Shown in pieces: positions 60,586 to 64,000 of a stretch of 64,000 nucleotides of DNA. The notes below the pieces were generated by a model. That model ran no database searches. It saw nothing but the letters and a program-made list of their open reading frames with translations, and was not told where the DNA came from. A program made the position numbers and the translations under genes. Source of the stretch: Blastobasis lacticolella (Eukaryota > Arthropoda > Insecta > Lepidoptera > Blastobasidae). The stretch covers positions 16,744,122 to 16,808,121 of the forward strand of contig LR990044.1 in NCBI GenBank assembly GCA_905147135.1, given 5' to 3'. Position 1 is the first letter of the stretch. Every line of letters starts with the position of its first letter.

Positions 60586-60940
60586 AGAGCGTCGGTGTAT
60601 TTTAAATATATCTCCTTCATCTCAACGGCTAGCGGGTCCGACACGTAAGCAAGAGGTAACGAGTTCGATTCCCAGTGCCGCCATGTATCCATGATTTTTT
60701 CTGGTATATACATTAGTTAAATACTAACCGATGCTCTAATAGCTATATGATGCACCTGCACATTCAGGCAACTGTAACCATTATCCAATCTGGTCAAGTT
60801 CCCATGTTAACAGGGGCATGGAGATCAGAGGGCAGTCCTCTCACTGAAATTACCTGATTTGCTATATCCTGGATCATGGTCAAGAATGCGGCCTTCACGC
60901 GCGGGAAGCACATGCGGGATATTGACGTCAAATTGATTAT
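60586..60940 (+). repeat. SINE-A, full-length but diverged
   Basis: GAGAGCGTCGGTGTATTTTA, then an insertion of about 25 bp where box A should be, then GGCTAGCGGGTCCGACACGT, box B changed to GAGTTCGATTCCC, CAGTGCCGCCATGTATCC, CTAACCGATGCTCT, GGTCAAGTTCCCATGTTAAC, CCTGGATCATGGTCAAGAAT and GGGATATTGACGTCAAATTG. More substituted than the other copies, so probably older. Confidence 0.75.
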
Positions 60941-60944
60941 TGTA

Positions 60945-61285
60945 ATGGCCTTTATTAAATGCATGCGTTATGTTACCATTTGGTAGGTAATAAGTCTAGA
61001 AGTTAATAGAGATTTTTTAAATTTTTACTCATTGTACAACATACTGCGGTCTTGCATTTTTGTTACATTACAAGAATTGTAATGTCATGTCATGTCAACA
61101 GGTGGACTATCTGCTCGTTCTACAAAATATCGAATCGAATTTTACGTTTCCTAAATTTTACTTGTAAATGTGTTGTGATTGTACGACATATATTGGCAAG
61201 GGCATAATATTACTACACAAAATCATTAGCAAAAGTATATCAATTTGTGGAAAGTATGTAATTACGACAAAGTCAAAGGTCAAAG
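60945..61285. other. Non-coding spacer with a SINE tail trace
   Basis: GTCAACAGGTGGACTATCTG CTCGTTC at 61093-61119 matches a generic SINE ending. Otherwise unrecognised. Confidence 0.35.
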
Positions 61286-61287
61286 GT

Positions 61288-61397
61288 GGCCGTGTGGTGT
61301 CCGGCAGAGTAGAATAGCACCAACCCCTTACACTTGTGGGTGTCGTACAAGGCGACTAATGTGTTCGAGGCAAAAATCTAGAGTCTCCGTAGTCTGG
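61288..61397 (+). repeat. Family D 5' part, fused to SINE-B
   Basis: GGCCGTGTGGTGTCCGGCAG, AGTAGAATAGCACCAACCCC, TACAAGGCGACTAATGTGTT and TAGAGTCTCCGTAGTCTGGA. At the next base the sequence becomes the body of a minus-strand SINE-B with no gap. Confidence 0.75.
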
Positions 61398-61499
61398 AAC
61401 ACCCAGACCCGTAACAGAAATTAAAATTCATCATTTCCATTTCTGCCCGGCCGGGAATCGAACCCGGGAACTGACCATTGAACCACTCAGGTCGTCAAC
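61398..61499 (-). repeat. SINE-B head, truncated, fused to family D
   Basis: ACACCCAGACCCGTAACAGA, ATTTCTGCCCGGCCGGGAAT, reversed box B (GGAATCGAACC), and GACCATTGAACCACTCAGGT CGTC. The distal body and tail are missing. The junction at 61397/61398 is a chimera point. Confidence 0.75.
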
Positions 61500-61744
61500 T
61501 TTATACTTATGTGTTTGTTATTATATATGTTTACAAACAATTATATATGTTTGTCAGTCTTTCGTAAAAAAGTACAGCGTGTAATTGAATAGAATTGATC
61601 ATTAATTACTCAAAGCTCACATCTGTACTATACTATCACCAGGACCTAACTCCGTTAAATCACAATATACGTAACATGTTACATCGCAGAAAAAGACTAA
61701 AAAGTCAACCTAGTCTAGTATAACACAGTACTCGCAGTCTGCTA

Positions 61745-61842
61745 GTCAAAAGGGCCATAACATGTCTACGTGGTTGCACAATGCATTGCTTAATTACCTT
61801 CAAACGTGGCCTTAAAGCGATGCTAGATGAGCCATGTGATTA
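61745..61842 (+). promoter_or_regulatory. Candidate duplicated non-coding element, copy 1
   Basis: GTCTACGTGGTTGCACAATG, CATTGCTTAATTACC, then TTAAAGCGATGCTAGATGAG. It matches 63425-63525 in the same order. The core contains TACGTGG, TTGCACAAT (C/EBP-like) and TTAATTA (homeodomain-like) motifs. No repeat family in the window contains it. Regulatory function is an inference. Confidence 0.4.
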
Positions 61843-62039
61843 CCTGGCATCGACCGCGCTCTGTTGCTTGGTAAAAGCGATTTCATGTCTGCCTGGCCAC
61901 CTACCATGTAGTTTAATTGCCGACAGGTACTGACGCACCGGGGCCACAGAAAGGCCATAGAAAACCAGCGCTGTGAGACGCGCCTCGCGGTTATCAGCTT
62001 GAGCTGAGGGGGATCCTTTTGCACTGGTCGCCGCGATAT

Positions 62040-62324
62040 TAAATAAATACAATAATGCTTGGATAATTCACACAGCGCCATCTAGCCCCAAAGTAAGCAT
62101 AGTCCGTGTTAGGGGTGCCAGAAAACAGATAAAACCAATATATTATAATACATACTTATTGTACATATACCTAACATCCTTACCCGTAACAGAAATTAAA
62201 ATTCATCATTTCAATTTCTGCCCGGCCGGGAATCGAACATGGAACCTCTGCGTGACAGACCGGCGGGACTGATGTAAACCAACTGAACAGTTGGTTTACA
62301 TCAGTCCCGTCAGGTCCTCAAACA
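62040..62324 (-). repeat. SINE-B, near full-length, with fold-back in the head
   Basis: The tail AATGCTTGGATAATTCACAC and CAGCGCCATCTAGCCCCAAA, body and AATTTCTGCCCGGCCGGGAA are normal. Box B is reversed (GGAATCGAACATGG), with one side damaged. At AACCAACTGAAC the sequence turns back on itself: 62264-62285 and 62288-62309 are perfect 22-nt inverted copies. After that TCAGGTCCTC resumes the head. Confidence 0.85.
62264..62309. repeat. Perfect 22-bp inverted repeat with 2-nt loop
   Basis: The left arm starts CGGGACTGATG and the right arm ends CATCAGTCCCG. They are identical complements around AA. The left arm includes the SINE-B head sequence, so the right arm looks like a templated copy made by strand switching during replication or reverse transcription. 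Confidence 0.9.
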
Positions 62325-62394
62325 TTGACAGTGCCATGGGAATCAATGTAGGTGTGCGTGTACTTATGTAAGTGTAAATCAAATCAAATCAAGA

Positions 62395-62495
62395 ACGTTT
62401 ATTCAATTTAGGTTTTCACAAACACTTATGAATGTCATACAGTATAAAATGAATGCTAGGCACCACGGCACCATCGAGCGCTCAACGGTGTAATA
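62395..62495 (-). repeat. LINE 3' end, minus strand, with (AAATC)n tail
   Basis: AAATCAAATCAAATCAAGAA, then CGTTTATTCAATTTAGG and CACAAACACTTATGAATGTC. On the minus strand an AATAAACG end is followed by a (GATTT)n tail. Confidence 0.5.
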
Positions 62496-62499
62496 ATTT

Positions 62500-62700
62500 A
62501 GACATAGACATAGACGTAACTTTATTTGGTCCAATAACACATTCAAATACTTAAAACTAACATAATAAATACATATTAGGAAAGCAGGGCGATGCGTCCT
62601 CGGACCAAATTGGACCAGCCTCAGCTTAATGCTATGAATGGCAGCAGCCAAACACAGCGCTGGTTTTCAGACTGACCCTAAATAGAGCTCGATGCGACTT
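62500..62700 (-). repeat. LINE 3'-UTR, minus strand, with (TAGACA)n tail
   Basis: TAGACATAGACATAGACG, TAACTTTATTTGGTCCAATA, CGATGCGTCCTCGGACCAAA, TTGGACCAGCCTCAGCTTAA and AACACAGCGCTGGTTTTCAG. On the minus strand it ends CCAAATAAAGTTACGTCTAT GTCTATGTC, a LINE 3' end with poly(A) signal and hexamer tail. Confidence 0.6.
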
Positions 62701-62704
62701 CGAA

Positions 62705-63420
62705 TTTCAGACGATTGATGTATACTTATGTAAGATAATACTTTATTATTATTATTATTTTTAACTTTGGTTATTTGTGTCGTGTCGTGGTGTCTTGTAG
62801 CAATAAATGTTCTTATTGTTATTCTTCACCGTTACACGAAAAATCCTAAGCTGTCAAAGAGCTAAAGGCAGCCACGGCACATGTCTGAAAAATATTACGT
62901 GACCTAAAAACTTCCCTACATCAAAAGATAGAGCCGGAAATTAATATTTTGAAGTCATACACCTGAAAGAAATAAGAAAATGTTGAACGCAAAAAAGGTT
63001 TGCCTGCTCTAAAATTACTAGTTATACGATTAAAATTATAACGTCCCATTTATTCGTATAAAATTGTGCAATACATAGTTTTACTTGTTCTCGTCTATTA
63101 ATTCCACGCCTGGGAGACGTACAATTTTAGCTAAAATATCGTCCTATAATTTTACTGCCTACCTGTAATATCCGTTAACGCAAGTATAGCTGGGCACTAG
63201 CAACAAATATTTTGTATACAAATAAATCTTCTGTACAATTTCAATAATCTTAAACCGAAATAATTCTCCTCATTATTTTTTTTATCGCAAGATTGCGCCG
63301 AATAATGTTACCTAAAACACAACAAAGTTTTCTAATGGTGTACAAATTAGGTACTAATACTTAAGCGGTAAACATAAAATGTCGCCTTTGTCTAGGCACA
63401 CCCTTTAATTGCTCATTTCG
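62705..63420. other. AT-rich stretch, unrecognised
   Basis: An ATT run at 62744-62760 and TAGCAATAAATGTTCTTATT near 62799 suggest another small retroposon end. Otherwise nothing recognised. Confidence 0.35.
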
Positions 63421-63424
63421 CTTG

Positions 63425-63525
63425 TCAGAAAGGATATTTCACGGCTACGTGGTCAACTGCACAATGCAGCAGCTTAATTACCCACGAGGGAGGTGAAAGT
63501 CCTAGATGTGACAAGAGTGTAAGAG
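63425..63525 (+). promoter_or_regulatory. Candidate duplicated non-coding element, copy 2
   Basis: GGCTACGTGGTCAACTGCAC, AATGCAGCAGCTTAATTACC, then AAAGTCCTAGATGTG. It has the same order of blocks as 61745-61842 with small indels. Confidence 0.4.
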
Positions 63526-63529
63526 TAGA

Positions 63530-64000
63530 GAAATGTGTTTTTTTTCTGTTAAGTGTTTGGTTATAAATGTTACAAGCTTCGACATATTTAGCCAACAAAG
63601 AAGAAGAATAGAATTGAGTTTATGGTTATCGAATTTCATATTATTTTAATGTTTAAAAAGCTATAAGTAATAAAGATTCTATGGTTAGGCGGTCTATCTC
63701 TTTTTCTACGAACAGTTCAATGGAATAAAAACAGCTATTGCAAATTGGAAACATCGCTAATAACAATTTTAGAATAATCGTGATTTGGACAAATCGCACA
63801 CAACGATATAAAACTGGTGTGGGTGTCTATACCTAAGCGAAAATTCCATCAAGTGAACCGCTTGCGTGTTTGGTTCCCTATGTTATAAATTATATGAAAC
63901 CGTATACTCAACATTTAAGTACGCTTTAACCCGTCTGGCGTCATGTCAATAGCGGATGCAGATAAAACAAAGTAAAAAGAACGTTATTGCTACACGAAAA
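63530..64000. other. AT-rich stretch, unrecognised
   Basis: No gene, repeat family or clear structure. Confidence 0.4.

Noticed and set aside
1..64000. A prokaryotic defence island, phage or plasmid system
   Set aside because: No operons, no long bacterial-type genes, and the repeat content is that of a lepidopteran nuclear genome.

Overview
This window looks like nuclear DNA from a moth or butterfly (Lepidoptera). It is AT-rich and has no dense gene arrangement, and it is full of short interspersed elements. Among these are three copies of a Bm1-like SINE (a family known from Bombyx), 22 full or partial copies of a tRNA-headed SINE (called SINE-A here), and 10 copies of a tRNA-Gly-like SINE (called SINE-B). 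Other repeats typical of Lepidoptera include 3' ends of non-LTR retrotransposons with (GAT)n, (ATAC)n, (TTCTA)n or (TAGACA)n tails. The short ORFs are almost all accidental or lie inside repeats. I find no convincing host protein-coding gene, rRNA gene, functional tRNA gene or CRISPR array. The window is best read as a transposon-rich intergenic or intronic stretch. Family names A to L are local labels based on visible similarity between copies within the window, not database names.

Layout. 1-5 kb is mostly unique AT-rich DNA with a coding-like GC-richer island (about 1210-1820), a LINE 3' end and a small inverted-repeat element (about 2.8-3.2 kb). 5.6-9.1 kb holds a 144-bp TA-flanked MITE, family C and family H repeats and a Bm1-like SINE. 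9.4-13 kb has SINE-A copies and LINE tails. 13.6-14.1 kb is a 515-bp MITE with perfect 31-bp terminal inverted repeats (TIRs). 17-21 kb has a nested SINE-B/family C insertion, a 71-nt hairpin, a three-copy roughly 220-bp tandem array and SINEs. 22.9-25.2 kb has RTE-like LINE C-termini, a full SINE-A and a TTAA-bounded hairpin. 27.7-30 kb holds a broken CR1/Jockey-type LINE on the minus strand with recognisable RT motifs, next to a second, plus-strand LINE C-terminus. 30.4-34.8 kb has a SINE-A with a 19-bp target-site duplication (TSD), a fold-back element and a 600-bp PIF/Harbinger-like MITE. 35-55 kb is dense SINE, family D and family K territory, with a roughly 220-bp tandem duplication at 38 kb. 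About 55.8-60.5 kb is notably poor in repeats. 60.6-62.7 kb has more SINEs, one of them carrying a perfect 22-bp fold-back. A roughly 95-bp segment at 61.75 kb recurs at 63.43 kb and looks like a duplicated non-coding element.

No genes can be seen working together. What can be read is insertion history: nested insertions, TSDs, tail-to-tail SINE pairs, chimeric junctions, and a recurrent break point that splits SINE-A into a tRNA head module and a body module. All identities rest on reading the sequence by eye. Repeat boundaries are good to roughly 5-20 bases except where a TSD or TIR fixes them.
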